In this document: positions 49,501-57,680 of the stretch, piece by piece | Layout of the letters: each line of letters starts with the position of its first letter | Position numbering within the stretch: position 1 is the stretch's first letter | From: Mucilaginibacter pineti | GTDB taxonomy: Bacteria > Bacteroidota > Bacteroidia > Sphingobacteriales > Sphingobacteriaceae | Direction: 5' to 3' | Assembly: GCF_900101875.1 (NCBI RefSeq) | Contig: NZ_FNAI01000015.1 | Location: 62,001-126,000 of the forward strand | DNA length: 64,000 nucleotides | Program-made: the position numbers and the translations under genes | Notes under the pieces: generated by a model | Seen by the model: the letters and a program-made list of their open reading frames with translations, nothing else | What the model was told of the DNA's origin: nothing | The model's database searches: none

Positions 49501-49781
49501 ATTTTAAAAAGTTTGCCAAGGAAATTTTATACTCCGACGTGCTTTGCGTTGAAGGCCGGGTGCAGCAGGAAGGCGGCAGCACCCACCTGATCGTCACGAG
49601 ATGTTACGATTACTCACGACTGATCGGCCAACTGACCCAGGATAAAGCCGTGGAAGCCCGTCAACTGAAGAACTCGACCGCCGCTAAAAAGGTTGATCCT
49701 TACGCCGATGCGTATTTTGAAAATACGCTAAGCGCCGAAGACCTTAAAAAGCCTTTCCCGAAAAGCCGGAATTTCAGGTGA
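46569..49781 (+). CDS. dnaE2: DnaE2 (ImuC), error-prone DNA polymerase III alpha
   Basis: This is a 1070-residue protein, the DnaE2 length. The N-terminal PHP domain begins AELQVTSNFSFRLGGSYPEEL, in which the first metal-binding HxH is replaced, so it is probably inactive. The polymerase site PPDIDVDFEHER (about 372-383) carries the catalytic Asp residues. Other motifs are GRGSAANSAMCY and LFQEQAMELAI. The C-terminal part includes an OB fold (YVRLAGIMLFCQRPGTAKGVCFITLEDE). It is the catalytic member of the mutasome. Its start overlaps imuB. Confidence 0.9.
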   Translation: MSYAELQVTSNFSFRLGGSYPEELVDQAADLGYTAIAITDRNTFAGVVRAYVVAKDRGIKFIPAVRLDLLDGPSLLAYPTDQASYSRLSGLLTLGNLRAEKEKCFLYKKDVYECSEGSIFVIIPPQTITADFELPKKFKNEAAEYRQNIKDLYLAASRTFTDGDAKRLFLLSELGIPMVSTNDVYYHDPGRRELQDVLTCVRYKRTIFKAGFLLHQNAERYLKEAKEMERLFHAYPEAIANTQKIAGACNFDLKCLQYEYPDELVPEGMTADEYLAEVTFKGAHEFFGEILAPKLEKQLHFELDFVKRRGHAKYFLTVHDYVAWARSEGILCQGRGSAANSAMCYCLGITPVNPMKYRLLFSRFMSDDRPEPPDIDVDFEHERREEVMQYVFRRFGRDRAAILPTVTVLQSKGAIQDVGRAMGLQVDTVKKLSKAFEELADDHIDEETIIKLGLNPKERHLRKVIQLTSQLIGFPRQLGQHTGGFVITQGKLSDLCPVFHARMINRTNIEWNKDDIDALGFMKVDLLSLGMLTAIRKAFDLAKKHHGLDLTLANIPQDDPKVFEMVTAADTAGTFQVESRAQMVMAPQLRPKNFYDLAIQVALVRPGPIQGDMVHPYIRRRQGLEPVTYESDEIKAILERTLGIPLFQEQAMELAIVAAGFTPTEADLLRRSMATFKFNGLVTKFEHKLINGMTSRGYSLEFAQRIFKQLEGFGSYGFPESHAISFAHLVYVSCWIKCYYPDVFAAAILNSQPMGFYQPAQLVSDAYKHGVSLRDIDINHSAWDYTLEETKGKFCALRLGFRQVKGLREEDIHFLTAARTQPFTRMEQLAEAGVSQSGIVMLAKADAFRSIGLDRRQALWEAEALKDRPIGLFAGQASNSAYEPQLQLPFMQLSEHVLQDYATTGLSIKAHPLSFLRPQLQNLKALTTRQVKGVENGTYVRLAGIMLFCQRPGTAKGVCFITLEDEEDTCNLVVFKQNFKKFAKEILYSDVLCVEGRVQQEGGSTHLIVTRCYDYSRLIGQLTQDKAVEARQLKNSTAAKKVDPYADAYFENTLSAEDLKKPFPKSRNFR

Positions 49782-49789
49782 TTCGAAAG

Positions 49790-50677
49790 CTAAAACAAAG
49801 ACTGCTGCTGCGGTAACTCCGCCACTTCTTCCTGGTGTTCGTCTGTGGGTTCGATAGACAGATCGATCGCCGGAAGTTTGGCATGGGTAAATGGCTCCGA
49901 AGGGTCGAGCTTGGCTAAGAAATCGCTGGCTACCGCGCAGGCGTCCATTTGCTCGTAAGGATACTGGGTCGCCGCAATTTCTAATATTTCTTCTTTACTC
50001 AGGTCTTCGGAAATCCAGCGCCAGGCCAGTTCATCGTTCAAAATTGTGGGCATCCGCCTTTTGGAATTATGCACCCACATGGCCAGGCGATTGCCAATTG
50101 CCGTCACCATAGCCGCGGTGTTGACCATTTCACCCGAATCCCGATCCGTCCAAGGATTCCAGATCGCCGCGGTAAAAAAATATTCATGTTCCGGCAGGCT
50201 CACATAATAGGGATATTTATCTCGCGTTTTCAAGCGCTTACCCGTCCTTTTATCCTTGCGGTAGATATGCCGCCATTCAAAATAACCGGTCGATAAGATC
50301 AGGCAACGCCGGTGTTTAGCCGCATCGTAGAACATGGACCTGCCGCCGCTGCGTTCGCTGACAAAAAGGTTTTCTGCTTTGGCATTTAGCTGCGGCTGGC
50401 CGTCAACCCATTTTCCCGTCTTTTCATCTTTATAACCTTGGCGCATCCGTTTTACTTCCTCCCGGTTACGTAGGTAGTTCGGGATATAGCCCCATTCCAT
50501 TTGTACAATATCGAAATTCGTCTTATCCGGCGTCGCTACGATCACGGCCACCTCCAGGTCGGTGAAACCGCTGATCACCCCTTTGTCCAGGAAGTTATAC
50601 TTACTCACCGCTTTTTCAAGCGACTTCAGCTTGATAAATTCAGCCCTGGTCACCTTCTGTCCGTTATAATAACACAT
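49790..50677 (-). CDS. SRAP (YedK/HMCES) family abasic-site protein
   Basis: This is a 295-residue protein that begins MCYYNG: Cys2 is exposed after removal of Met and forms the thiazolidine link to abasic sites. LNAKAENLF and RCLILSTGYFEWRHI with the substrate-binding Glu, and AMWVHNSKRRMP with the His, are the other SRAP hallmarks. It protects abasic sites in single-stranded DNA. It lies convergent to the DnaE2 gene, 8 bases apart. A C-terminal extension of about 60 residues contains no known motif. Confidence 0.9.
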   Translation of the reverse strand: MCYYNGQKVTRAEFIKLKSLEKAVSKYNFLDKGVISGFTDLEVAVIVATPDKTNFDIVQMEWGYIPNYLRNREEVKRMRQGYKDEKTGKWVDGQPQLNAKAENLFVSERSGGRSMFYDAAKHRRCLILSTGYFEWRHIYRKDKRTGKRLKTRDKYPYYVSLPEHEYFFTAAIWNPWTDRDSGEMVNTAAMVTAIGNRLAMWVHNSKRRMPTILNDELAWRWISEDLSKEEILEIAATQYPYEQMDACAVASDFLAKLDPSEPFTHAKLPAIDLSIEPTDEHQEEVAELPQQQSLF

Positions 50678-50680
50678 ACG

Positions 50681-50929
50681 CTAATTTTTTTTACTTCTTA
50701 TATGTATGGCAATTAGCTTGCCAACTTCTTCCGCTTCCTGTTGGCGTCCCTCGGGAATGGATGTCCAAAATTTAACCTCCTTCCGATCTTGCCCGACCGT
50801 GATAGTCAAGGGCTTACGACTATCGCTAAATTCAATATGGAATACCCGGCTGTCCTTAATGGAATGTTCTGTAACACTTGCCGGACATTCCTTGTACTCA
50901 ATCTGAAAACACACCTCTTCTTCAATCAT
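50681..50929 (-). CDS. Small protein of a recurrent family, upstream of the SRAP gene
   Basis: The start is taken at 50929 (MIEEEVCFQIEY), 82 residues; an upstream ATG is available at 50980. It has beta-rich stretches (VFHIEFSDSRKPLTITVG) and the C-terminal helix (EGRQQEAEEVGKLIAIHI). It resembles the products of 43174, 59460 and 59722 in size and layout. It is 3 bases before the SRAP gene on the same strand, so they form one unit, possibly transcribed from the region with the palindrome at 51017. Confidence 0.5.
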   Translation of the reverse strand: MIEEEVCFQIEYKECPASVTEHSIKDSRVFHIEFSDSRKPLTITVGQDRKEVKFWTSIPEGRQQEAEEVGKLIAIHIRSKKN

Positions 50930-51016
50930 GGTTTTGCAATTTAAAATTAACGAATAATAGTGTAATTCGGTAATCATCAAGCCATCAAAGCTTTCTGAAA
51001 TAAAAACGATAAATTT

Positions 51017-51051
51017 ATACTAAATATTTTAGTATTTACAAGTTAATTTTG
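51017..51051. promoter_or_regulatory. 19-bp palindromic operator with a consensus -7 promoter box
   Basis: ATACTAAA-TAT-TTTAGTAT (51017-51035) is the second copy of the operator in front of the imu operon. TAATTTTG at 51044-51051 fits the Bacteroidota -7 box TAnnTTTG exactly, nine bases after the palindrome on the plus strand, and leads to the gene at 51101. The divergent SRAP unit starts 88 bases to the left. Confidence 0.65.
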
Positions 51052-51100
51052 AAACTTAAATCATTATATTTATTCCACTGTTTAATATCAAAAAGGAATT

Positions 51101-51685
51101 ATGCGTAAGCAGTGGGAAAATTTAGCCGTCGGAGCATATTACTGGGTCCCTTGCGCCGAGATTATGATGCCGGCGCCCGACGGACGGATTTATTATATTC
51201 CTGTTTTTGATCATTTGCATGCAGACCCCCAATTTGGTTTTCCTGATCAGCATTACCATATTGATGGGCGGTTCGAAATGGACCCGCGGATGAAGCATCA
51301 GTTTAATTTAAACGACGGCCATACTGCCGCAGTGATCGTACCCGACGTTACATCCGCTTATAGTTTTTTATCAATTGCCATTCAAAAAATCAAATGTGAA
51401 AGACTCAAAACCGGCTTAGCTATACCCCAAAATCCAACCGAAAAACAACAGTCAAAAATTGACCTCTACGAAAACTGGTATGAGGGATTTATAGGCAAAT
51501 CATGTTCCGGTAACAAATGTCCGCATTTTGGTACGACCATGCTGGAAGCAAATGGCTTTTTAGTTTGTCCTATGCATAAGCTCACAGCAGATCCGGAAAC
51601 TCTTAAAGTAGTAGCGAGGCCAGCTATCGCCAAAGAGCAGACAGCTAAACCTCGTGAATGCAGTGAATCATCCGCTAACGTCTAG
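51101..51685 (+). CDS. Rieske-motif protein under the imu-type operator
   Basis: This is a 194-residue protein. Residues 140-159 read C-P-H-x13-C-P-M-H (C140, H142, C156, H159), the pattern of Rieske [2Fe-2S] centres, but the spacer is 13 residues where Rieske proteins usually have 15-17. The N-terminal 130 residues match no domain I know, and the protein has no signal peptide. No oxygenase partner is close. The promoter carries the operator seen at the mutasome operon, so a stress-related redox role is possible. A zinc site is the main alternative. Confidence 0.55.
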   Translation: MRKQWENLAVGAYYWVPCAEIMMPAPDGRIYYIPVFDHLHADPQFGFPDQHYHIDGRFEMDPRMKHQFNLNDGHTAAVIVPDVTSAYSFLSIAIQKIKCERLKTGLAIPQNPTEKQQSKIDLYENWYEGFIGKSCSGNKCPHFGTTMLEANGFLVCPMHKLTADPETLKVVARPAIAKEQTAKPRECSESSANV

Positions 51686-51896
51686 GTATTTCAGGCCCGT
51701 CATAGGGATGTTCGATTGCGTTCATGATCTGTATCAGCCGGTGTTTTGCATGGTCCCCTTTATCACCTTGTTTTAACATTTCTATATTTCTTTGTACGGC
51801 GTCTTTGACTTCGTATTGGGTAGAAGCTCTATCCAATCTAAGTTTTGCGGGCAGTGTCGCGTTTTCAAAATAAATAATCAGCTCCTGATCTGTCAT
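51675..51896 (-). CDS. DUF6965-like small protein
   Basis: This is a 73-residue helical protein. The start MTDQELIIYFENATLPAKLRLDRAS resembles small Bacteroidota proteins of the DUF6965 type (EFFEHATLP-type start with a 30-residue helical tail). It converges on the Rieske-motif gene with an 11-base overlap. Function unknown. Confidence 0.5.
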   Translation of the reverse strand: MTDQELIIYFENATLPAKLRLDRASTQYEVKDAVQRNIEMLKQGDKGDHAKHRLIQIMNAIEHPYDGPEIPRR

Positions 51897-52032
51897 ATTG
51901 CAAAAATAGCATTAGGTTTTGAACGGTCGGCAACTTTCTAATTCAGGAAACCAAATACAACCCTCAGGTAACACGTTCATTTGATAACACGATCCCGTTT
52001 TGAGATTGACGGGAAGTTTTATTTTTGCATTA

Positions 52033-52362
52033 ATGACTAAAATATTTATCGGAGGTTTTCCATTGGATATGGATGAACTGGCCTTGGTGGAACTGATCGC
52101 ACCATTTGCCGATGTCGTGACCATCAAGTTAGTGCGGCATCGTGATACAAAGATCTGCAAGGGCTATGGATTTATTGAAGTCGTTGATGAGGTAGCGGCG
52201 CAAAATGCAGTGTATCAATTAAATCGAAGCATTGTAGGCGACCGCGAGCTAAGTTTGAATATTGTTCAGGAAAACCCGGTAAGGGCAGCACCGTTATATC
52301 GTAAATCAGAAAGGCATGCGGCTGTGGACCGAATCAAGCGCCCGCGACGCCCGCGGATCTAA
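52033..52362 (+). CDS. RRM RNA-binding protein
   Basis: The ATG at 52033 (MTKIFIGGFPLD) gives 109 residues; the frame is open from 52000. One RRM domain covers residues 1-80: RNP2 is KIFIGGF and RNP1 is KGYGFIEV. The tail is basic (KRPRRPRI). RRM proteins are frequent in Bacteroidota and cyanobacteria and bind single-stranded RNA. It stands alone, without an operon partner. Confidence 0.85.
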   Translation: MTKIFIGGFPLDMDELALVELIAPFADVVTIKLVRHRDTKICKGYGFIEVVDEVAAQNAVYQLNRSIVGDRELSLNIVQENPVRAAPLYRKSERHAAVDRIKRPRRPRI

Positions 52363-52412
52363 ACTAGTTACAACAAATCATGGCAAGTTCATTACTCAAG
52401 CGAAGGGTACGG

Positions 52413-53510
52413 TCAGTTCAGCGTTTCTAAATCAAAATAAAACGTTGAGCCGACATTGGCTTCACTTTGAAGGTTGATCCGGCTGCCGTGTAGCCGAAGG
52501 ATTTCTGAAACGAGGTATAAACCAATGCCAAATCCGGAAACCTCCTTTAACTCATTATTCACCCGGAAAAAACGTTCAAATAGTCTTTTATGGTGTGACT
52601 TATCGATACCGATCCCTTGATCACTTACAAAAACCCTTACTTTTTCATCATGCTTTTCATAACCAATCGTTATCGCTCCGCCCTTGGGAGAATATTTGAT
52701 AGCGTTAGTAAGCAAATTGATGAGAATCTGACCGATCTTGTCCCGGTCGGCTTCAACACTAATTGACTCATCTGCTATGAGGTTGATCGAATGCTTAGAA
52801 GTCAGCAATTTGGCGTACTGTGCGGTTTCATTGATCAATGTATCCAGTACGAACGCTTCCTTTCGCAGCTCGATCTTACCACCCTCAATTCTGGCCGGAG
52901 TTAAAAAGTCCTGGACCATTGCAATCATTTTTTTTGTCTGCGCTTCTATCCGTGTAAGTAACTGTCCGCTTGAGTTATCGGCATCCTTTTTCGCTTTATT
53001 TATCAGTATCTGCACATACGAATTGATTACAGTTAATGGTGTCTTGAGCTCATGACTGACCATCGTGACAAAATCGTTCTTTCGTTGTTCTTCCTGTACT
53101 TTTCCTGTTATGTCTCTTGTAAAGCAACGGGTGTGCATAAATTTCCCGTCCTTTCGCATGACGTTGGAATTGATCAGTACATGCTTGATGGAGCCATCCT
53201 TACATTTCAGACGGGCGGTGTAATCATAAAGGGTTTCATTGTTGACAAGACGGTTCAAAATGTCTTCTATGACATGCTGGTCCGCATGGAAATTACCGAT
53301 AGGAAATCCAATATATTCCTGTTTGCTATAGCCTAACGCATCCAGTTCCGCTTGATTGGCCCATATGATGATGCCTTGCGCATCGACCCAATGAAGGGGC
53401 ATAGAAGCATTTTCAAAAAAATCACTAAGCTCCTCAACCCTTAGTTTTAGTTCTTCATTTTCTTTCTGATAATACGCAAGCTTTTCTTCCAGATTCCTGG
53501 TATCGTCCAT
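52413..53510 (-). CDS. PAS-domain histidine kinase
   Basis: The ATG at 53510 (MDDTRNLEEKLAYYQ) gives 365 residues; a start at 53582 would add 24 that look unlike a domain. A short coiled coil is followed by a PAS domain (about 30-140, with ENASMPLHWVDAQGIIIWANQAELDALGY), a HisKA domain with H153 in MVSHELKTPLT, and a HATPase domain with N, G1 and G2 boxes (NLLTNAIKYSPKGG, VSDQGIGIDKSHHKRLFERFF, GFGIGLYLVSEI). No membrane segment, so it is cytosolic. No response regulator is in the window. Confidence 0.9.
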   Translation of the reverse strand: MDDTRNLEEKLAYYQKENEELKLRVEELSDFFENASMPLHWVDAQGIIIWANQAELDALGYSKQEYIGFPIGNFHADQHVIEDILNRLVNNETLYDYTARLKCKDGSIKHVLINSNVMRKDGKFMHTRCFTRDITGKVQEEQRKNDFVTMVSHELKTPLTVINSYVQILINKAKKDADNSSGQLLTRIEAQTKKMIAMVQDFLTPARIEGGKIELRKEAFVLDTLINETAQYAKLLTSKHSINLIADESISVEADRDKIGQILINLLTNAIKYSPKGGAITIGYEKHDEKVRVFVSDQGIGIDKSHHKRLFERFFRVNNELKEVSGFGIGLYLVSEILRLHGSRINLQSEANVGSTFYFDLETLN

Positions 53511-53638
53511 AATGAAGTCAATAATGCGCCTAGTAACGCAAATCCAATGCAAAAATACTAAATTCTTATTTGATACGGACAAGCGAACATTTTCATGAGC
53601 CTTTTCTTTGAGTTAGTGTTTGTTCTAACAATTGGCCT

Positions 53639-55663
53639 TTAGGCAACAGGCAAAATAAAGATGAAGGTGGACCCGACGCTTTTTTCGCTTTCTGCCCAGA
53701 TCCGGCCGGCGTGACGCTGGATGATCTCCGCACTCAGGTACAAGCCGACACCGAAGCCTGAAATGTGGCGGGTATGTTCACTCCCCACCCGGTAATAACG
53801 GTCAAAGATACGCGGCAGGTCTTGTGCCCTGATGCCCATGCCTTCGTCCTGAACGCTGAACAGCACCTGTCCGTCACGCATTGTGCAACTGATTTTGATC
53901 ACTTTGCCTTTTGGCGAATATTTTACCGCATTCGTCAGCAAATTGGAAATGACCGAACCAATTTTTTCGCGGTCAGCCAAAACCGTCACCGCATGATCCG
54001 GCTCAAACACAAACGTGTGGCTGCTCACCGTCAGCCGGATCTCTTCCAATTGCTCTTTTGCCAGTTCCGTCAGATCGAAATCTTGCTTGACGATTTCCAG
54101 CTTACCCGATTCCAGTCGTGATACATTCAGGAACCCGTTGATCAGGCTGCTCATCTTTTTGGTTTGGAGATGGGCTTTATTGAGCGCCTGCGGTACGAAT
54201 GGATCATCATTAACCCTTAGTTTTTGCTGCAGCACCTGCACCAATGCGGTGAGGGATGTCAGCGGCGTTTTGAGCTCGTGACTGGCCATACCGATAAAAT
54301 CATTCTTGCGCTGCTCATCACGCTTTTGTTCGGAGATATCGCGGGCTATTTTGGAAACGCCGATCACCCGGCCCTCCTTATCGTGGATCGGCGAGATGGT
54401 CAGGGAAACATTGATCAATCCGCCGTCTGCCCTGCGGCGGATGGTTTCATGGTGATCGATCTTTTCCCCGTTACGCAGGCGGCCCAAAATGAACGGTTCT
54501 TCGTGGTGCAGATCTTCAGGGATCAATTTCAGTATGGGCTGGCCAACGATCTCCGCTTCGCTATAACCAAAAATATGTTCGGCGCCCCGGTTCCAGGCGG
54601 TGACAACGCCATTCAAGTCCTTCCCGATGATCGCATCATCCGATGACTCCACGATAGCCGCGAGCTTAGCGCTGCGTTCATCGGCCTGCCGTAATTCATC
54701 CACCAGCTCCTGTAAACGACGCTCGCTTTCGGCGAGTTCTTCATTGGTTGCCATCAGTTCCTCATTGGTCGCTGCCATTTCTTCATTGATGGCGGTCAAC
54801 TCTTCGTTCAATGCCTGTGTTTCTTCTTCACTTTCCTGTAGCGCTTGTGTTCGCTCGGTGACGCGTGATTCCAGTGTTTCATTCGCCTGGGACAGTTCTT
54901 CGCGTGCCTTCACCAGTTCTTCATTGATAGCGGTCAGTTCTTCATTAGCCGCGGTGATCTCTTCGTTTGCAGCGGTCAGCTCTTCATTTAATGCCTGCGT
55001 TTCTTCTTCGCTTTGCTCCAGTTCCAGCCGGAGCCGCTCCTTTTCACGCAGATCGCGAATGACCGAGAAATAAAAATAGCCGCTAGTGCCGATAGCCAGG
55101 ACCGCTGCCAATACCAGGAATATAGGTGTTAGCGTGCTATAATAGTTTAAAGTTGCCGTACGCTCATTTAACAAACGGTTCTCATCACCTTCCGCTTTTG
55201 CTATGGCTGCCCGGAAGCTGTCCATTGCGTCTTTACTAGATTCCAGATCAGCGCTGCCCAAAGTGCCCCCGTTCTGTTTCTTTGAAATTAATTGTTGAAG
55301 GGTATTCAGCCGCTGCGTCAGGACTTGCCTGATGACGGCGATATTGGCCTGCTGATTTTGATTATCAGCGGTTAGGGTTTTCAACTGGTCGGTTAGCGCT
55401 CCTGCTTCCCGATAAGCGCCATTATATGGTTCGAGAAATGCGATCTGTCCGGAAAGCAGATAGCCCCGCTGGCCTGTCTCGGCATCCTTCATCACCGACA
55501 GCAGCTTTTCCAATGTCGCTATGACTTTGTCACTATGCGCAACAGCACGGTTACTGTTCATGAGACTTTGCACCGTCAGGTAAGAAATAAGGCAGACAAC
55601 CAGCAACATAAACAAAGAAAAGCCGTAGCCCAGCCGGAGGCTGCGTTGAAATTTGTTGATCAT
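53639..55663 (-). CDS. CHASE3 and PAS histidine kinase with a long coiled coil
   Basis: The ATG at 55663 (MINKFQRSLRLGYGF) gives 674 residues; the frame runs from 55705. There is a membrane segment at about 13-32, then a CHASE3-like extracellular domain (VIATLEKLLSVMKDAETGQRGYLLSG) and a second membrane segment near 180-200. A heptad-repeat coiled coil (about 215-335, repeats of NEELTAA/I) leads to a PAS domain (IVESSDDAIIGKDLNGVVTAWNRGAEHIFGY), HisKA (MASHELKTPLTSL) and HATPase (NLLTNAVKYSPKGK). The ligand is unknown. No paired response regulator is visible. Confidence 0.9.
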   Translation of the reverse strand: MINKFQRSLRLGYGFSLFMLLVVCLISYLTVQSLMNSNRAVAHSDKVIATLEKLLSVMKDAETGQRGYLLSGQIAFLEPYNGAYREAGALTDQLKTLTADNQNQQANIAVIRQVLTQRLNTLQQLISKKQNGGTLGSADLESSKDAMDSFRAAIAKAEGDENRLLNERTATLNYYSTLTPIFLVLAAVLAIGTSGYFYFSVIRDLREKERLRLELEQSEEETQALNEELTAANEEITAANEELTAINEELVKAREELSQANETLESRVTERTQALQESEEETQALNEELTAINEEMAATNEELMATNEELAESERRLQELVDELRQADERSAKLAAIVESSDDAIIGKDLNGVVTAWNRGAEHIFGYSEAEIVGQPILKLIPEDLHHEEPFILGRLRNGEKIDHHETIRRRADGGLINVSLTISPIHDKEGRVIGVSKIARDISEQKRDEQRKNDFIGMASHELKTPLTSLTALVQVLQQKLRVNDDPFVPQALNKAHLQTKKMSSLINGFLNVSRLESGKLEIVKQDFDLTELAKEQLEEIRLTVSSHTFVFEPDHAVTVLADREKIGSVISNLLTNAVKYSPKGKVIKISCTMRDGQVLFSVQDEGMGIRAQDLPRIFDRYYRVGSEHTRHISGFGVGLYLSAEIIQRHAGRIWAESEKSVGSTFIFILPVA
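54735..55020 (-). repeat. 21-bp-type coding repeat in the histidine kinase
   Basis: Repeats of about 21 bp encode the heptad NEELTA(A/I) and variants. A larger block (EETQALNEELTA) occurs twice about 210 bp apart, which implies duplication. This is a parallel coiled coil linking sensor and catalytic domains, not a regulatory DNA repeat. Confidence 0.7.
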
Positions 55664-55785
55664 AACCGTAGATAAATACGGTAAAGATAGCGCTTTTGGA
55701 ATCATTTTAAATAACGGTTAACAGCCACCAGCTGACGCGCCATTATTTTAAGCAAACAATATGGTGTCATTGCTCTTTTTTTATT

Positions 55786-57543
55786 ATGGCTTTACTTTGG
55801 CAATACCTGCGGCCACACCGCAACCTGATCATTTTTGCTTTACTCTTGGCCGCGGCCGCGCAACTGCTGCTGCTGATAGATCCTGTGATCTTTGGGCATA
55901 TCATTGACCAGTACGCTACTAACAAAGACCACTTACCGGAGCATGAATTGCTTCAGGCAATTTTGTATTGGTTATTAATCGCCCTCGGCCTAGCGGTATT
56001 TTCCAAGTTATTCAAATCGGGGCAGGATTACTTCGCCCGTAAGGCCGTCGCTTTGTTTGGTATGCAGGTCTTTAATGACGGCTTGAAACAAACGCTGCGC
56101 CTGTCTTTCCAGGAATATGAGGAAAGCCGCAGCGGTACCACGCTGTCGGTATTGCAAAAAGTGAAGACGGATGCCGAGCGTTTTATCAATGCGTTTATCA
56201 CGGTGCTGTTTAGCTCGCTGGTGGGTGTCGCCTTTCTGCTTTATTATAGCCTGAGCAAAAATTGGTTGCTGGTACCGGTTTTCTTCGTAGGAATCATTGT
56301 TCTGGGTTCCTTAACAGGCCTGCTTTCTAAACGCATCAAGACCGTACAGCGCTCGATCAATCGCCAGACCGACGCCCAGGCCGGCATTATTACGGAAAGC
56401 CTGCGTAATATCGAACTGGTAAAAAGCTTGGGGCTGACCTTCGCCGAGATCCGTCGGCTGAACGCACAAACAAAGACTATCTTCGATCTGGAAATGTATA
56501 AAGCGCGCAAAGTTGCGTTTCTGTCTTTTTTGCAGGGCAATATGCTGAACCTGCTGAAGCAGTCAATCCTGTTCATCCTGCTCTGGCTGATCTTCCGCAA
56601 GGTGTTAAGCACCGGTGAACTGATCGCCATGCAGTTTATTTCGACCGCAATTTTTACACCTTTACAAGACTTAGGTAATCTCATCTTACTGTTCCGTGAA
56701 GCTGATGCCTCCTTCAAAACGTTTGACGTACTAATGCATAAGCCTGTTGAGCGGCGGCCCGACGAACCGGTTGAAATCGGTGAACTGGATATCCTGCGGT
56801 TCGATGATGTTGTATTCAGGCACCGCACTGCCAACTATAATGCTATCGATGGGATTTCCTTTGAAATAAAGCAGGGACAAACCATCGCCTTTGTCGGCCC
56901 TTCCGGTTCCGGAAAATCAACGCTGGTCAAACTACTGGTCGGTCTGTATACGCCGGTGAGCGGCAATATCTACTTTAATGAAGTTCCCTCGAATGCCATT
57001 CGCTATAACCCGTTGCGACGGCAGATCGGTTTTGTGACCCAGGACACACAGCTCTATGCGGGGACGATCCGGGATAACCTGCTGTTTGTTAAACCCGCAG
57101 CTACCGATACCGAAATGCTGGAAGCCCTGTCAAAAGCCTCAGCCATCAAGCTCATCGAAAAAGCGGGCAACGGGCTGAACACGATGTTAGGCGAGAACGG
57201 CATGAAGTTATCCGGCGGCGAAAAACAACGGATCTCGATTGCACGTGCCTTACTGCGTCAACCAAGGCTGCTCATCTTTGATGAGGCGACATCCGCGCTT
57301 GATTCGTTGACAGAAGAAGATATTACCAAAACCATCCGGGAGGTGTCCGAACGCCGGGAACAAATGACCATCCTGATCGCCCACCGTTTATCCACCATTA
57401 TGCACGCCGATACGATTTATGTGTTGGAAAAAGGTGAGATCGCCGAATACGGTTCTCATGCTGACCTTCTGGACCATAAAGGTCTTTATTATGCGCTTTG
57501 GCGCCAGCAGATCGGCGAACGGCGCCAAGTGGACAATAGGTGA
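55786..57543 (+). CDS. ABC exporter, half-transporter (MsbA-like)
   Basis: This is a 585-residue protein. Residues about 15-310 contain six membrane segments of the ABC exporter type. Residues about 340-580 are the ATPase: Walker A VGPSGSGKSTLVKLL, Q loop FVTQDTQLYAG, signature LSGGEKQRISIARALL, Walker B LLIFDEATSALD and the switch His in AHRL. The ATPase is complete, so it works as a homodimer. The substrate cannot be read; lipids, peptides and drugs are all possible. It is divergent from the CHASE3 kinase, 122 bases apart. Confidence 0.9.
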   Translation: MALLWQYLRPHRNLIIFALLLAAAAQLLLLIDPVIFGHIIDQYATNKDHLPEHELLQAILYWLLIALGLAVFSKLFKSGQDYFARKAVALFGMQVFNDGLKQTLRLSFQEYEESRSGTTLSVLQKVKTDAERFINAFITVLFSSLVGVAFLLYYSLSKNWLLVPVFFVGIIVLGSLTGLLSKRIKTVQRSINRQTDAQAGIITESLRNIELVKSLGLTFAEIRRLNAQTKTIFDLEMYKARKVAFLSFLQGNMLNLLKQSILFILLWLIFRKVLSTGELIAMQFISTAIFTPLQDLGNLILLFREADASFKTFDVLMHKPVERRPDEPVEIGELDILRFDDVVFRHRTANYNAIDGISFEIKQGQTIAFVGPSGSGKSTLVKLLVGLYTPVSGNIYFNEVPSNAIRYNPLRRQIGFVTQDTQLYAGTIRDNLLFVKPAATDTEMLEALSKASAIKLIEKAGNGLNTMLGENGMKLSGGEKQRISIARALLRQPRLLIFDEATSALDSLTEEDITKTIREVSERREQMTILIAHRLSTIMHADTIYVLEKGEIAEYGSHADLLDHKGLYYALWRQQIGERRQVDNR

Positions 57544-57585
57544 TCGATACTGCGTCGCTTACACGTTTTAAAACAAATGGGCAGA

Positions 57586-57617
57586 CAGGCTGTTATGAAA
57601 GGAAAATTTTCAGCCTG
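57586..57617. other. Hairpin between the ABC exporter and the histidine kinase
   Basis: CAGGCTG at 57586-57592 and its complement at 57611-57617 can pair, with additional inner TGAAA/TTTCA pairing. No T run follows. It lies in the 137-base gap between two same-strand genes and may be a terminator or an mRNA processing site. Confidence 0.3.
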
Positions 57618-57680
57618 CTATGCCATTAATCTAAGTTAGGCCGGTTAATGGAGGCCGGCGGACGCTAAAACAATTTTGAT

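Noticed and set aside
46569..49781. Housekeeping replicative DnaE
   Set aside because: Length, lost PHP ligands and the imuA-imuB context mark DnaE2.
54735..55020. Tandem DNA repeat as a regulatory or mobile element
   Set aside because: It encodes heptads of a coiled coil within a kinase gene.
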